Part shown: positions 49,488-58,779 of the stretch, in pieces
Numbering within the stretch: the stretch's first letter is position 1
How the letters are laid out: each line of letters starts with the position of its first letter
NCBI GenBank assembly: GCA_046329495.1
Contig: JAXLUO010000003.1
Location: 124,001 to 188,000 of the forward strand
Reading direction: 5' to 3'
DNA length: 64,000 bases
Source: Bog-950 sp046329495
GTDB taxonomy: Bacteria > Bacteroidota > Bacteroidia > Chitinophagales > LD1
Notes under the pieces: model-generated
The model's input: only the letters and a program-made list of their open reading frames with translations
Told to the model about the DNA's origin: nothing
The model's database searches: none
Position numbers and translations under genes: made by a program

Positions 49488-50786
49488 ATGAAAAAACTTT
49501 TACTTGCTTTTGCGGCGTTTATTGCCTTGCAGGCTAATGCCCAAATAGGCAATAACGATTTTGAAACCTGGAATAACGATACGCTGATTTTCCCGGGTTT
49601 TGCCCCAGTAGTACTTCCTGATACTTTTGAGCACTTAGAACCAGCCGGTTGGACCAGCAGTAACATTCTTTCGGGAGCTGCCGGTTTAGGCAATAAGTTT
49701 TTTGTATCGCAAACTGCATCAAGCCACAGTGGTTCTTTTGCCGTACACATGATTACCGATACTCTACAAGTTCCTTCATTAGGCACCCGTACCTTACCTG
49801 GCTTTGTGGTAAGCGGCAAATTTGCGGTAAACTCAAGCATTCTGTTAGGTAGCGGCACTGTTCTAACTCCATCTGCAATAGGTGGCGCCGGAACTCCGAT
49901 CAACAAGCGTTTAAGCAAAATTACAGGCTACCGCAATTACCAACCGGTGTTTAACCCAAACACCAACGGTAACGATACCTGTTTAATTTGGGCTACCCTT
50001 CGCAAAGGAACAACCGTAGTAGCTGATGCAATTTACAAGAGCACTACCCAAACTACCGGTTACCAGTATTTTGAAGCTCCGTTTGTTTACTATACCTGCG
50101 ATATACCTGATACATTGGTTATATTAATGGCACCAAGCTTACCCAATTTATCGGCACTGGTAACAGGCAACTCGAACCTGGTTCCCGGTAGCACATTAGA
50201 AGTTGATAGCCTGGGCACTGAAGATTTGCCAGGTAACTACAACTTTACACCGTTTGCCCGCAACGACTTCGATACTACCAACATTAACACCGCTAAGGAT
50301 GTTATGATTGAAACGAACGACGAAGATTGCAACGATGCACTGAACACCTTAACCATTGCCGTATCAACCAATGCCGCACACGGTACTGCAGTAGCCGGCA
50401 CCGGTAAAATAACTTATACACCAAACAACGGTTATGTTGGTGTTGATACCTTCTACTACACGCTGAACGATGGTGTAAATACTTCAACACCTGCTTTTGT
50501 GCGTATGCTGGTTAAAAACCCTAACGGCATTAACGAAGTTGCACAGGTTCCTGTAACCGTATTTCCTGTACCGGCCAGCAACACCTTAAACGTACTATTT
50601 GATTACGCTGAAGGTGCTACCGTAAAAGTTTACGACTTGGTAGGTAACATTGTAATGAGCAACAGCGTTGTTAGCAACAACACCCAGTTAAACATTGCCA
50701 ACCTGCCTAACGGTATGTATGGTGTGCAACTGGTAAACAAACAAAACGAAGTGATTGCCCGCACTAAATTTACAGTTAGCAAGTAA
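49488..50786 (+). CDS. Secreted T9SS cargo with cadherin/Ig-like repeat
   Basis: The 432 residues have a signal peptide (MKKLLLAFAAFIALQANA), a beta-rich N-terminal domain starting IGNNDFETWNNDTLIFPGF, which looks like a carbohydrate-binding or jelly-roll domain seen in T9SS cargo, and an Ig-like/cadherin-like module with HGTAVAGTGKITYTPNNGYVGVDTFYYTLNDG (about 280-345). The T9SS sorting domain ends the chain (VFPVPASNTLNVLF ... GMYGVQLVNKQNEV ... KFTVSK). Role unknown, likely adhesive or degradative. Confidence 0.88.
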   Translation: MKKLLLAFAAFIALQANAQIGNNDFETWNNDTLIFPGFAPVVLPDTFEHLEPAGWTSSNILSGAAGLGNKFFVSQTASSHSGSFAVHMITDTLQVPSLGTRTLPGFVVSGKFAVNSSILLGSGTVLTPSAIGGAGTPINKRLSKITGYRNYQPVFNPNTNGNDTCLIWATLRKGTTVVADAIYKSTTQTTGYQYFEAPFVYYTCDIPDTLVILMAPSLPNLSALVTGNSNLVPGSTLEVDSLGTEDLPGNYNFTPFARNDFDTTNINTAKDVMIETNDEDCNDALNTLTIAVSTNAAHGTAVAGTGKITYTPNNGYVGVDTFYYTLNDGVNTSTPAFVRMLVKNPNGINEVAQVPVTVFPVPASNTLNVLFDYAEGATVKVYDLVGNIVMSNSVVSNNTQLNIANLPNGMYGVQLVNKQNEVIARTKFTVSK

Positions 50787-50807
50787 TCAACTTTAAGTTA
50801 TACCTTT

Positions 50808-50836
50808 AAAAGCCCGGCTAATAACCGGGCTTTTTT
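50808..50836 (+). terminator. Terminator
   Basis: AAAAGCCCGG/CCGGGCTTTT with a 7-base loop and a T-run; it ends just before the ATG of the small gene at 50844. Confidence 0.88.
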
Positions 50837-50843
50837 ATTGCCT

Positions 50844-51116
50844 ATGCGCGAGGAGAAAATACAGTTGGCAAAGGGCAGCACAGCCAGTAGCATTGAGCAG
50901 GCTTGTTTACGGGCCGGCTTAAGTATTAGCATGAAAGGCAGCTTAAAACAACTACCGGTTAATACACACTGGCATTTTGAGCTGGGAAAGGACAGAGGCG
51001 TTTTGGAATTGACTTTTTTGCCGGATAGTGATGAGTTAATCTTTTCTGTACACGATAACCGAAAAGGGGAGTGGCAGGATGGTATGATTACGCGCTTACG
51101 CGAAGTGTTAGGTTAA
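50844..51116 (+). CDS. Small cytoplasmic protein of unknown function
   Basis: The 90 residues start at the ATG at 50844; a TTG two codons earlier lies in the terminator. The sequence has TASSIEQACLRAGLSISMKGSLKQLPVNTHWHFELGKDRGVLELT, a beta-rich pattern with one tryptophan motif. The frame and codon use look real. It starts immediately after a terminator, and its TAA stop overlaps the stop of the convergent desaturase gene (TTAA). Confidence 0.7.
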   Translation: MREEKIQLAKGSTASSIEQACLRAGLSISMKGSLKQLPVNTHWHFELGKDRGVLELTFLPDSDELIFSVHDNRKGEWQDGMITRLREVLG

Positions 51117-52114
51117 AGAGCAGCTTGTTGCGATGGCAATATGGCCCGCTTAACGATAGTAACGTAGTTACTCTCTAAAGCACCGTCCTTAAAATAGCCG
51201 CGTTCTACCAACAATTTGTGCATGGCAGGTAGATTGTAGGAGGGAGCACCCATGCACAGGTGATGCTCGGCATGGTAGTTTACATGATGCGGTGCAAACA
51301 ACATGCGCTCGATAAAATTAGCGTAGGTGGTGCGCGTGTTTTTGTGCGGGTTAGTGCGGTCGGCTACCATACTATGCTCGGCCATGGAACGCACGCGCAG
51401 CGAGAAGTTAAATGTTGTAAGCATAGCCGCAGGCCAAAGCAGATATAACCAGGGTTTGCCTATAAGCCAGCAGATGCTAAACATTAAGAGATTAGCTGCC
51501 AACGGACCAGCCATGTTTTTAGCTGCGGTACCGATAATTTCAAAAGCGCTTTTTTCTTTTAAAGAAACCCATTCAGCTTTGCCGTTCAACGCGTATTTCA
51601 TTAAACCCAATTGCATAAACAGCACGCCGAAATTTGCTTTGAGTCCGGAAGGACCAAATAAATCGCGAAAGAATTTACGCACCATACTAATGCGGGTGGT
51701 AGGGTAGCCTTGTGCCAACGGCAGATCGGGGTCTTCATCCAAACCGGTATGCATATGATGCTGCGTATGGTAGGGGCGATACTTCTCTAAATCGTGAAAG
51801 ATAGGATAAGCACCAAACCAGTTACCGATGATGCGGTTGGCTGTGCGCGAGGTAAACATACTGTCGTGCGAACAATCGTGCAGGATGATGGCGCAGGCCA
51901 ACTGTTTGCCTCCCAAAATGAATAAGGCAATAAGCACTGTGAGCGGGTTAGGCCACAAGCCTACAATAGCAAAGGCAAACACAATCCAAAACCAGGTATG
52001 GGCAATTTCGAAAGCACCTTTCCAGTTGCTTTTTTGCATCAGGGTTTTAATCTCCTCGTTGCTGAGATACTGATGCAGGGTTTGATTATACCATTTTAAA
52101 TGATTGGCGGCCAT
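51113..52114 (-). CDS. Fatty acid desaturase family protein
   Basis: This 333-residue membrane protein has the three histidine boxes of membrane di-iron desaturases: HDCSHD (near 96), HTQHHMHTG (near 132) and HHVNYHAEHH (near 281). It introduces a double bond in, or hydroxylates, acyl chains, using electrons from an unseen partner. I chose the ATG at 52114 (MAANHLKWYN). An upstream frame to 52405 would run through the divergent prfB start and its frameshift site, so it is rejected. Confidence 0.92.
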   Translation of the reverse strand: MAANHLKWYNQTLHQYLSNEEIKTLMQKSNWKGAFEIAHTWFWIVFAFAIVGLWPNPLTVLIALFILGGKQLACAIILHDCSHDSMFTSRTANRIIGNWFGAYPIFHDLEKYRPYHTQHHMHTGLDEDPDLPLAQGYPTTRISMVRKFFRDLFGPSGLKANFGVLFMQLGLMKYALNGKAEWVSLKEKSAFEIIGTAAKNMAGPLAANLLMFSICWLIGKPWLYLLWPAAMLTTFNFSLRVRSMAEHSMVADRTNPHKNTRTTYANFIERMLFAPHHVNYHAEHHLCMGAPSYNLPAMHKLLVERGYFKDGALESNYVTIVKRAILPSQQAAL

Positions 52115-52118
52115 CGAA

Positions 52119-52126
52119 CGAATATA
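52119..52126 (-). promoter_or_regulatory. Candidate -7 box of the desaturase gene (TATATTCG, minus strand)
   Basis: A TTCG variant of the -7 box, 4 bases before the chosen ATG. It implies an almost leaderless mRNA. Confidence 0.4.
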
Positions 52127-52204
52127 GGTGTTAGGCTTTAAGTGTGAAACAGTTAGGTTGTTAATGAGGAGGTAAGAGCACCACCGTTTATTAACCAAAG
52201 CTGT

Positions 52205-52212
52205 TATATTCG
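52205..52212 (+). promoter_or_regulatory. Candidate -7 box of prfB (TATATTCG)
   Basis: The TTCG variant of the -7 box, 16 bases before the prfB ATG at 52229. Confidence 0.4.
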
Positions 52213-52228
52213 CCACCAACATTGTAAC

Positions 52229-53318
52229 ATGACAACGGAGAACATAAACGATATAAAGAGTCGACTTGAGACCCTGAGGAGGTTTCTTTGACATCGATAA
52301 CCGCAAACTAAAACTGCTGCAGGACGAGCAGACTACCCTGCACCCTGATTTCTGGAACGATCCTAAGAAAGCAGAAGAACTTCTAAAAGAAATTAAGCTG
52401 AACAAAATATGGTTGATGGCTTTTGACGAAGCCTGGAAAACCTATGAGGATGTTTCGCTGTATCGCGAGTTTTTTGAAGCCGGCGAAGTGACTGATGCCG
52501 AGCTGAAAAACGCTTACGAAAATGCATTGAAAGCAGTGGATGAACTGGAGTTTAAGGCCACACTGAATCAAAAAGAAGATAGCCTTAGTGCTGTGCTGGA
52601 AATAAACGCCGGCGCGGGTGGAACGGAGAGTTGCGATTGGGCCGAGATGCTGCTGCGTATGTATGTTATGTGGGCCGAGCGACACAATTTTAAGATAAGC
52701 GAACTGGAACGCACCGATGATGATGTAGCAGGGATTCGTTCTGTGTCCATACAAATAGATGGCGAGTTTGTGTTCGGTTATTTGAAAGGCGAGAACGGTG
52801 TACACCGGCTGGTTCGTATATCGCCGTTTAATGCACAAGGCAAACGCCAAACATCTTTTGCTTCGGTGTTTGTGTATCCGGTAATTGACGACACGATTGA
52901 GATTAATATACCTGCTTCTGAACTGGAGTGGGATACTTTCCGAAGCAGCGGTGCGGGCGGACAGAATGTGAACAAGGTAGAAACCGCTGTGCGCTTAAAG
53001 CACATACCTACCGGTATAGTGGTAAGCTGCCAGATAACGCGTTCGCAACACGATAACCGCGACCGTGCTTTACAAATGCTGAAGAGCAAGTTGTATGAGA
53101 AAGAGTTAGAGAAACGTTACGAAGAGCGCGATAAGCTGGAAGGTACCAAGATGAAGATTGAATGGGGCTCGCAGATACGCAACTATGTATTGCATCCTTA
53201 CAAACTGATAAAGGATAACCGCAGCGGTTATGAGGTATCGAACATACAGCCGGTGCTGGATGGAGACCTGGATGACTTTATTAAAGCATACTTACTGCAT
53301 GCTACAAAAAAGATGTAG
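52229..53318 (+). CDS. prfB: Peptide chain release factor 2, with programmed +1 frameshift
   Basis: RF2 recognises UGA and UAA stops and triggers peptide release. The gene starts at the ATG at 52229 and reads 20 codons (MTTENINDIKSRLETLRRFL) to an in-frame TGA at 52289. After CTT the frame moves +1 and reads on from GAC at 52290 (DIDNRKLKLLQDEQ). The total is 362 residues, a normal RF2. The stop-recognition SPF and the GGQ catalytic motif (SSGAGGQNVNK) are present. Annotating from an internal ATG at 52413 would lose the N-terminal region. Confidence 0.95.
52277..52292 (+). promoter_or_regulatory. prfB +1 frameshift site (AGGAGG-TTT-CTT-TGA-C)
   Basis: The site has a perfect internal Shine-Dalgarno AGGAGG (52277-52282), a 3-base spacer, the CTT slippery codon, the TGA stop (52289-52291) and a following C. 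This is the canonical autoregulatory RF2 frameshift order. Confidence 0.95.
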
Positions 53319-53321
53319 CGC

Positions 53322-56300
53322 TTAGTTAAGGCTGTAGGTAATGTTCATGGTTTCAAGTTCGCGCAACAAATCGTTGTTCAAGTCGATGTTGGCGTTGCTC
53401 TTCATGCCCAACAAAATGCCTTCTTCTTCGTCGCGGAATTTCAAGCGCAGTTTAACCTTGCCCGGATACTTGCTTACCAATGCTGTGATATCCTCTATCA
53501 TCTGCTCGGTAACTTCGCCAAGTCCGAGCTCCAGGGTAAGTGCTCGCACCAGTTTGCTACGGATGTCGGACAGGAGTTCTATCTTTTGAATCTTAAACTC
53601 GTATTCGTTCGGGTTGTTCCAGCGTTGCTGATAACGGCCGGTTAGGTGTAATAAAGCGCCCGGTGTTTCGATGTAGGTTTTAAAGCTGAGGTAATCCTTA
53701 CCAAAAAGAGAGAAGCCGTAGGTGCCATCAAAGTCCTCGATAGCAAAGCGGCAATAGGGGTTACCGTTTTTGGCAATCTTGGTTTCAGTGGTAGTTACGA
53801 TGCCGGCAATTTTTACCTCTTTATCCTTCTTCATCTCAATTTCCTTGAGCGGACAGTTGGTAAAGGTTTTAATCTCCAGTTTGTAATCATCCAGCGGATG
53901 GCCGCTTAAGTAGATGCCGATTACCTCTTTTTCTTTCTTCAGTTTTTCAAGCAAGCTCCATTCTTCGCAGGGGCTAACGGTTGGTTCGGTTAAATCAACA
54001 CCGCCGGTGCTTGCATCACCAAACAGCGAACTTTGGTTGGTGTTGCTGTTGTTTTGTATGCCTGCTCCGTATTTGCTTGCTTTTTCAATTACGTTCAGCC
54101 CATCGCGCTTGTCAGGTGTAAAGTACGCGGCACGGTTGTAGCCAAAGCTATCGAAAGCACCGGCCAGGGCTAAGGCTTCGAACGATTTTTTGTTTACGGC
54201 CCGCATGTTTACTCGACGCGAGAAATCGAAAATGCTTTTGAAGGGGCCTTTCTCTTTGCGCTCTAAAACGATTGATTCCACGGCTGCTTCGCCTACGCCT
54301 TTAACCGCGGAGAGGGCATAGCGGATTTCGCCTTTATCGTTTACCGAGAACTGCACATTACTTTCGTTTACATCGGGGCCTTTTACCGGAATGCCCATAC
54401 GCTTACACTCTTCCATAAAGAAGGTGATCTTTTCGATGTTGCTCTGGTTGTGCGTAAGCACCGAAGCCATGTATTCGGCCGGGTAATTTGCTTTTAAGTA
54501 AGCAGTTTGGAATGCCACGAAGGCATAACAGGTACTATGCGATTTGTTGAAGGCATATTGTGCGAAAGCTTCCCAGTCGGTCCATACCTTTTCAAGGATT
54601 TTGCCATCAAAGCCTTTGGCCTTGGCGCCATCCATGAACTTACTCTTCATTTTATCCAGCGTGGCCTTGTCCTTTTTACCCATGGCCTTACGCAGCACGT
54701 CGGCATCGCCTTTACTAAAGCCTGCCAGTTTTTGCGAAAGCAACATCACCTGTTCCTGGTAAACGGTAATACCGTAGGTGTCCTTCAGGTATTCCTCCAT
54801 TTCGGCCAAATCGTAGGTAATAGCTTCGCGTCCGTGTTTACGGGCAATAAAGTTAGGTATGTAGGCCAACGGACCCGGACGATAGAGGGCGTTCATCGCG
54901 ATAAGGTCATCGAACTTATCGGGCTTCAACTCCTTCAGGTATTTCTGCATACCGGCGCTTTCGAACTGGAAGGTACCGTTGGTTTCGCCGCGCTGGTAGA
55001 GTTGGAATGTTTTGGGGTCCTGTAACGAGATGTTATCGATCTCAATCTCTACACCGTGGTTTTGCTTTATCATGCGCAGGGCATCGCGGATGATGGTAAG
55101 GGTTTTTAAACCCAGGAAGTCCATCTTGATAACGCCTGCATCTTCAATGACCTTACCTTCAAACTGCGTTACGTAGTATTCCGAATCCTTAACACGTGCT
55201 ACGGGAATAATTTCGGTGAGGTCCTTTGGAGCGATGATAATACCCGCCGCGTGGATACCCGTGTTGCGCACACTGCCTTCCAACTTTTCTGCTTCGTGCA
55301 GCACTTTACTTTCCAGCGTTGTGTCCTCGTAAATTTTGCGCAGCTTCTTCACGTCTTCAATTGCTTCGCTATCCAGGCCTTCCTTATCCTTTAAACTTTT
55401 ATCGCCATCCAAGGGTGCATGCAATACACGGCCTAATTCAATGCCCGGTTTTTCGGGTACCAGTTTAGCCAGCATGTTCGATTCCTGCAGGGGAAGATCG
55501 AGCACACGAGCCACGTCCTTAATACTCATTTTGGCGGCCATGGTGCCGTAGGTAACAATCTGGGCTACCTGCTTTTTAGTGTATTTCTCTACCACATAAT
55601 CAATAACCTTATCGCGGCCTTCGTCGTCAAAGTCGGTATCGATATCCGGCATGCTCTTACGATCGGGGTTCAGGAAACGTTCGAACAGCAGGTTGTAGGC
55701 AATAGGGTCGATATTGGTAATGCCGATGCAGTAGGCTACGGCAGAACCCGCAGCCGAACCACGGCCCGGACCAATCAACACACCAATCTCGCGGCCTTTG
55801 TTAATGAAATCCTGCACGATAAGGAAGTAACCGGCAAAGCCCATTATCTTAATGGTGTTCAACTCAAAGTCCAGACGTTCCTGTACTTCGGGTGTGAGCC
55901 CTTCGTTATACCGCTTACGGGCACCTTCCATGGTTAAGTGGCGCAGGTATTCCCATTGGTTCAGGGTGTCATCGGCATGCACCTTAAACTCATTAGGTAT
56001 AGGGAAGTTGGGCAGCATGATGTCCTGCTTCAACTTCAGGTGGTCGCACTTACCGATTATCTCATTTGTATTATCAATAGCCTCAGGTACCTCTTTAAAG
56101 AGGTCGGTCATTTCCTTCGTGGTCTTAAAGTAGAACTCGTCGTTGTAGAAAGCGAAGCGTTTCCCTTTTATCTGAGCATCATCATCGGCAAACTCCTTCA
56201 TGGAAGGTGTGCTTTGCTTTTCGCCGGTGTTGATGCAAAGAAGAATATCGTGCGCGTTGGAATCTTCGCGGTCTACGTAATGCGAATCGTTGGTGCAAAT

Positions 56301-56921
56301 GATCTTAACGTTGTATTCCTTGGCCCAGCGTTTTAGCACCTCATTCACCTTTTCCTGTTCAGGCATATGGTGGCGCTGCAACTCGATATAATAATCTTCG
56401 CCGAAGAGGTTGTACCACCATTCAAACACTTTGCGGGCTTCATCTTCGCTTTTGCGCATAATGGCCTGCGGCACTTCGGCACCCAGGCAGCAAGTGGTGG
56501 CAATCAGATTCTCGTGGTATTTCTCTACCAGGGAACGGTCGATACGCGGATATTTGCCATATAGACCCTCGATATAACCCAGCGAACAAAGCTTGATGAG
56601 GTTTTTATAACCATCCGCATTTTTGGCCAGCATTAACTGGTGGTAGCGGCGGTCCTTTTCTTCCTTAGTGAACTTATTACGGGTGCGGTCTTCTACAATG
56701 TAAAATTCGCAGCCCACAATCGGTTTAATGGGAGTACCATCAGGTAGTTTGTGTTTACTTGCTTCAGCTACAAATTCAAAGGCACCAAACATGTTACCGT
56801 GGTCGGTAATAGCAAGTGCGGGCATGCCGTCTTTAGCTGCTTTTTTAAACAGCGATGGAATGCTGGCCGCTCCGTCGAGCAATGAAAATTGCGTATGCGT
56901 ATGCAGGTGCGAAAACTTCAT
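53322..56921 (-). CDS. dnaE: DNA polymerase III subunit alpha
   Basis: The 1199-residue replicative polymerase starts at the ATG at 56921 (MKFSHLHTHTQFSLLDGAA). It has an N-terminal PHP domain, the catalytic PDIDTDFDDEGRDKV motif near residue 430, the fingers/thumb region and a late OB-fold (VKIAGIVTTTETKIAKNGNPYC near residue 1020). It is the non-proofreading DnaE type. It converges on prfB with 3 bases between the stops. Confidence 0.98.
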   Translation of the reverse strand: MKFSHLHTHTQFSLLDGAASIPSLFKKAAKDGMPALAITDHGNMFGAFEFVAEASKHKLPDGTPIKPIVGCEFYIVEDRTRNKFTKEEKDRRYHQLMLAKNADGYKNLIKLCSLGYIEGLYGKYPRIDRSLVEKYHENLIATTCCLGAEVPQAIMRKSEDEARKVFEWWYNLFGEDYYIELQRHHMPEQEKVNEVLKRWAKEYNVKIICTNDSHYVDREDSNAHDILLCINTGEKQSTPSMKEFADDDAQIKGKRFAFYNDEFYFKTTKEMTDLFKEVPEAIDNTNEIIGKCDHLKLKQDIMLPNFPIPNEFKVHADDTLNQWEYLRHLTMEGARKRYNEGLTPEVQERLDFELNTIKIMGFAGYFLIVQDFINKGREIGVLIGPGRGSAAGSAVAYCIGITNIDPIAYNLLFERFLNPDRKSMPDIDTDFDDEGRDKVIDYVVEKYTKKQVAQIVTYGTMAAKMSIKDVARVLDLPLQESNMLAKLVPEKPGIELGRVLHAPLDGDKSLKDKEGLDSEAIEDVKKLRKIYEDTTLESKVLHEAEKLEGSVRNTGIHAAGIIIAPKDLTEIIPVARVKDSEYYVTQFEGKVIEDAGVIKMDFLGLKTLTIIRDALRMIKQNHGVEIEIDNISLQDPKTFQLYQRGETNGTFQFESAGMQKYLKELKPDKFDDLIAMNALYRPGPLAYIPNFIARKHGREAITYDLAEMEEYLKDTYGITVYQEQVMLLSQKLAGFSKGDADVLRKAMGKKDKATLDKMKSKFMDGAKAKGFDGKILEKVWTDWEAFAQYAFNKSHSTCYAFVAFQTAYLKANYPAEYMASVLTHNQSNIEKITFFMEECKRMGIPVKGPDVNESNVQFSVNDKGEIRYALSAVKGVGEAAVESIVLERKEKGPFKSIFDFSRRVNMRAVNKKSFEALALAGAFDSFGYNRAAYFTPDKRDGLNVIEKASKYGAGIQNNSNTNQSSLFGDASTGGVDLTEPTVSPCEEWSLLEKLKKEKEVIGIYLSGHPLDDYKLEIKTFTNCPLKEIEMKKDKEVKIAGIVTTTETKIAKNGNPYCRFAIEDFDGTYGFSLFGKDYLSFKTYIETPGALLHLTGRYQQRWNNPNEYEFKIQKIELLSDIRSKLVRALTLELGLGEVTEQMIEDITALVSKYPGKVKLRLKFRDEEEGILLGMKSNANIDLNNDLLRELETMNITYSLN

Positions 56922-56981
56922 AATAAACTGCTGAATTTTTTGTGCGGGCACCGCTTACAACACGGGCCTTTTAGCTTTAGG

Positions 56982-56989
56982 CGAAGATA
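56982..56989 (-). promoter_or_regulatory. Candidate -7 box of dnaE (TATCTTCG, minus strand)
   Basis: A TTCG variant of the -7 box, about 60 bases before the dnaE ATG. Confidence 0.4.
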
Positions 56990-57204
56990 CGAATCTGCCA
57001 AGCGAAAAATGCAGAAGGTTATGCGCAGGTTGGCAGGATTTGTGGAAAATAAAGCCGGGTGTAGCAAATTTTAACTGCCTCAGTATCAGGGAGCCAATTT
57101 AATCATCGAACATCCGGCCAGTGTCCCGGTATATGGAACCTTATCAAGTATCCCCTAATTGTTAAATTCAATATGCTTCATTAACAAAAGTGATAGACAG
57201 GATT

Positions 57205-58731
57205 ATGCGCAAATTGATTTTACTGGCAGGTTTTATTGGTTATATGTATGCCCACGTAGGTGCTCAGCAACCTGGGGATAGTGTTTTTAACAGCGGGCAG
57301 TTAATCCATGAGCTACGCATTACATTCACGAATAATAAGTGGTATGATACCTTAACTCATTACTACACGGTTAGCAGTCAACTGGATTCTACCATTTACT
57401 TGATGGCTACCTCCGTACAATTTGATGGCGTTATGTATGATAGCGTAGGTTGTAGATTTAAAGGTAATTCGTCGTATAACAACCAATCGCAAAAGAAAAG
57501 CTGGAAACTGGATTTTGAAGAGTTTAAAGCCTCTAATGAATTGAATGGGTTGAAGCAGATCAATCTCAATAACGGCTTTAAGGATCCTACGCTTTTGCGT
57601 GAGAAAATCTGTCTGGATTTCCTGCGGCACTTTGGAATACCTGCACCTCGTGCAGATTATGTAAATGTATATGTAAACAACCAGTTATGGGGGCTGTATA
57701 TACTTGTTGAGGAAGTTGATAAAGCCTTTCTGAAAACGCATTTCGGAAACAAAGGGGGCAACTTATATAAAGGTGATCCGCATGGTGATTTGACATTTAA
57801 GGGAAGTGCACCGGCGAGCTATTACAGTTCGTATGAATTAAAAACCAATGAAACGGCAAACGACTGGAGCGACCTGGTGTGGTTATGCGACAATTTGAGT
57901 AATACACCTGCCGGGCAGTGGCACGATTCATTATATGCCTGTTTTAATACAGAGGATTATGTAAAGAGTTGGGCGACCACCATTTTGTTCTCGAACCTTG
58001 ATTCGTATACCGGTAGCGGACATAATTATTACATCTATCACAATACCGAGACTGACCGTTTTGAATGGATAAACTGGGATGTGAACGAGGCATTTGGCAC
58101 ATTTTTAAATGGTAACCAGGCATCGCAAATGGCATCGCTGGCCATGAACTATATACCCAACCCGAAAAATAGTCGTCCGTTGCATGTAAAGATGAGTGCG
58201 GACAGTGTGTATTGGGACAGTTTTAAGCATTTTGTATGTGTAGCCTTGTCCGATTATTTTAATGCATCAACGCTATTTCCGGTTATTGATTCGTTGCATA
58301 ATCGCATAAAGCCAAGTGCGTATGCCGACACTAAGAAGTTTTATAGTAATGCTCAGTTTGATGCAAACATAGATTCGAACATTACAGGTAGTTTGGGGCT
58401 GAAGCCTTTTGTAGTTACACGCTACACCAATTTAATGCAGCAGTTAAATGGATATACGTGCGAGGATCTCGAAACTGCAATTTCCGATATAGAACAACCA
58501 TTTCAACTACATATTTCTCCGAATCCGGTTACCAGGATTATTGATATACAGTCTATACCGGGTTTAAATAAGCTATATCTTTATTCCTTATCCGGCCAAC
58601 TGATTGCTACCTATGAGGTTGAGGGCAACATAAAGCACCTGGAAGTGAGCTCTTTGCCCGCAGGTAGCTACCTGTTAACAGGCAAGTTGGGAACCGGTGA
58701 AACCGTTACAAGTAGATTTATAAAATTATAG
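57205..58731 (+). CDS. CotH-like kinase family protein, T9SS cargo
   Basis: The 508 residues start at the ATG at 57205 (a GTG five codons earlier is possible) with a signal peptide. The middle is a CotH-type domain with GCRFKGNSSYNNQSQKKSWKLDF, VNQ-type strand, ILVEEVDKAFLKTHFG, and INWDVNEAFGTF; CotH is an atypical protein kinase. The C-terminus is a T9SS sorting domain (HISPNPVTRIIDIQS ... GSYLLTGKLGTGETVTSRFIKL). A secreted kinase-like protein on the surface is unusual and its target is unknown. Confidence 0.9.
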   Translation: MRKLILLAGFIGYMYAHVGAQQPGDSVFNSGQLIHELRITFTNNKWYDTLTHYYTVSSQLDSTIYLMATSVQFDGVMYDSVGCRFKGNSSYNNQSQKKSWKLDFEEFKASNELNGLKQINLNNGFKDPTLLREKICLDFLRHFGIPAPRADYVNVYVNNQLWGLYILVEEVDKAFLKTHFGNKGGNLYKGDPHGDLTFKGSAPASYYSSYELKTNETANDWSDLVWLCDNLSNTPAGQWHDSLYACFNTEDYVKSWATTILFSNLDSYTGSGHNYYIYHNTETDRFEWINWDVNEAFGTFLNGNQASQMASLAMNYIPNPKNSRPLHVKMSADSVYWDSFKHFVCVALSDYFNASTLFPVIDSLHNRIKPSAYADTKKFYSNAQFDANIDSNITGSLGLKPFVVTRYTNLMQQLNGYTCEDLETAISDIEQPFQLHISPNPVTRIIDIQSIPGLNKLYLYSLSGQLIATYEVEGNIKHLEVSSLPAGSYLLTGKLGTGETVTSRFIKL

Positions 58732-58779
58732 GAATGTAATTTCATATAATTTGTATATTGAGGTCCTCAGCGATTAATT

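Noticed and set aside
52115..52405. N-terminal extension of the desaturase
   Set aside because: It would cover prfB's start and frameshift site on the other strand, and the extra residues lack family similarity.
52413..53318. prfB starting at an internal ATG
   Set aside because: The canonical frameshift site and the 20-codon leader upstream restore the full RF2, so the internal ATG start would be a truncation.
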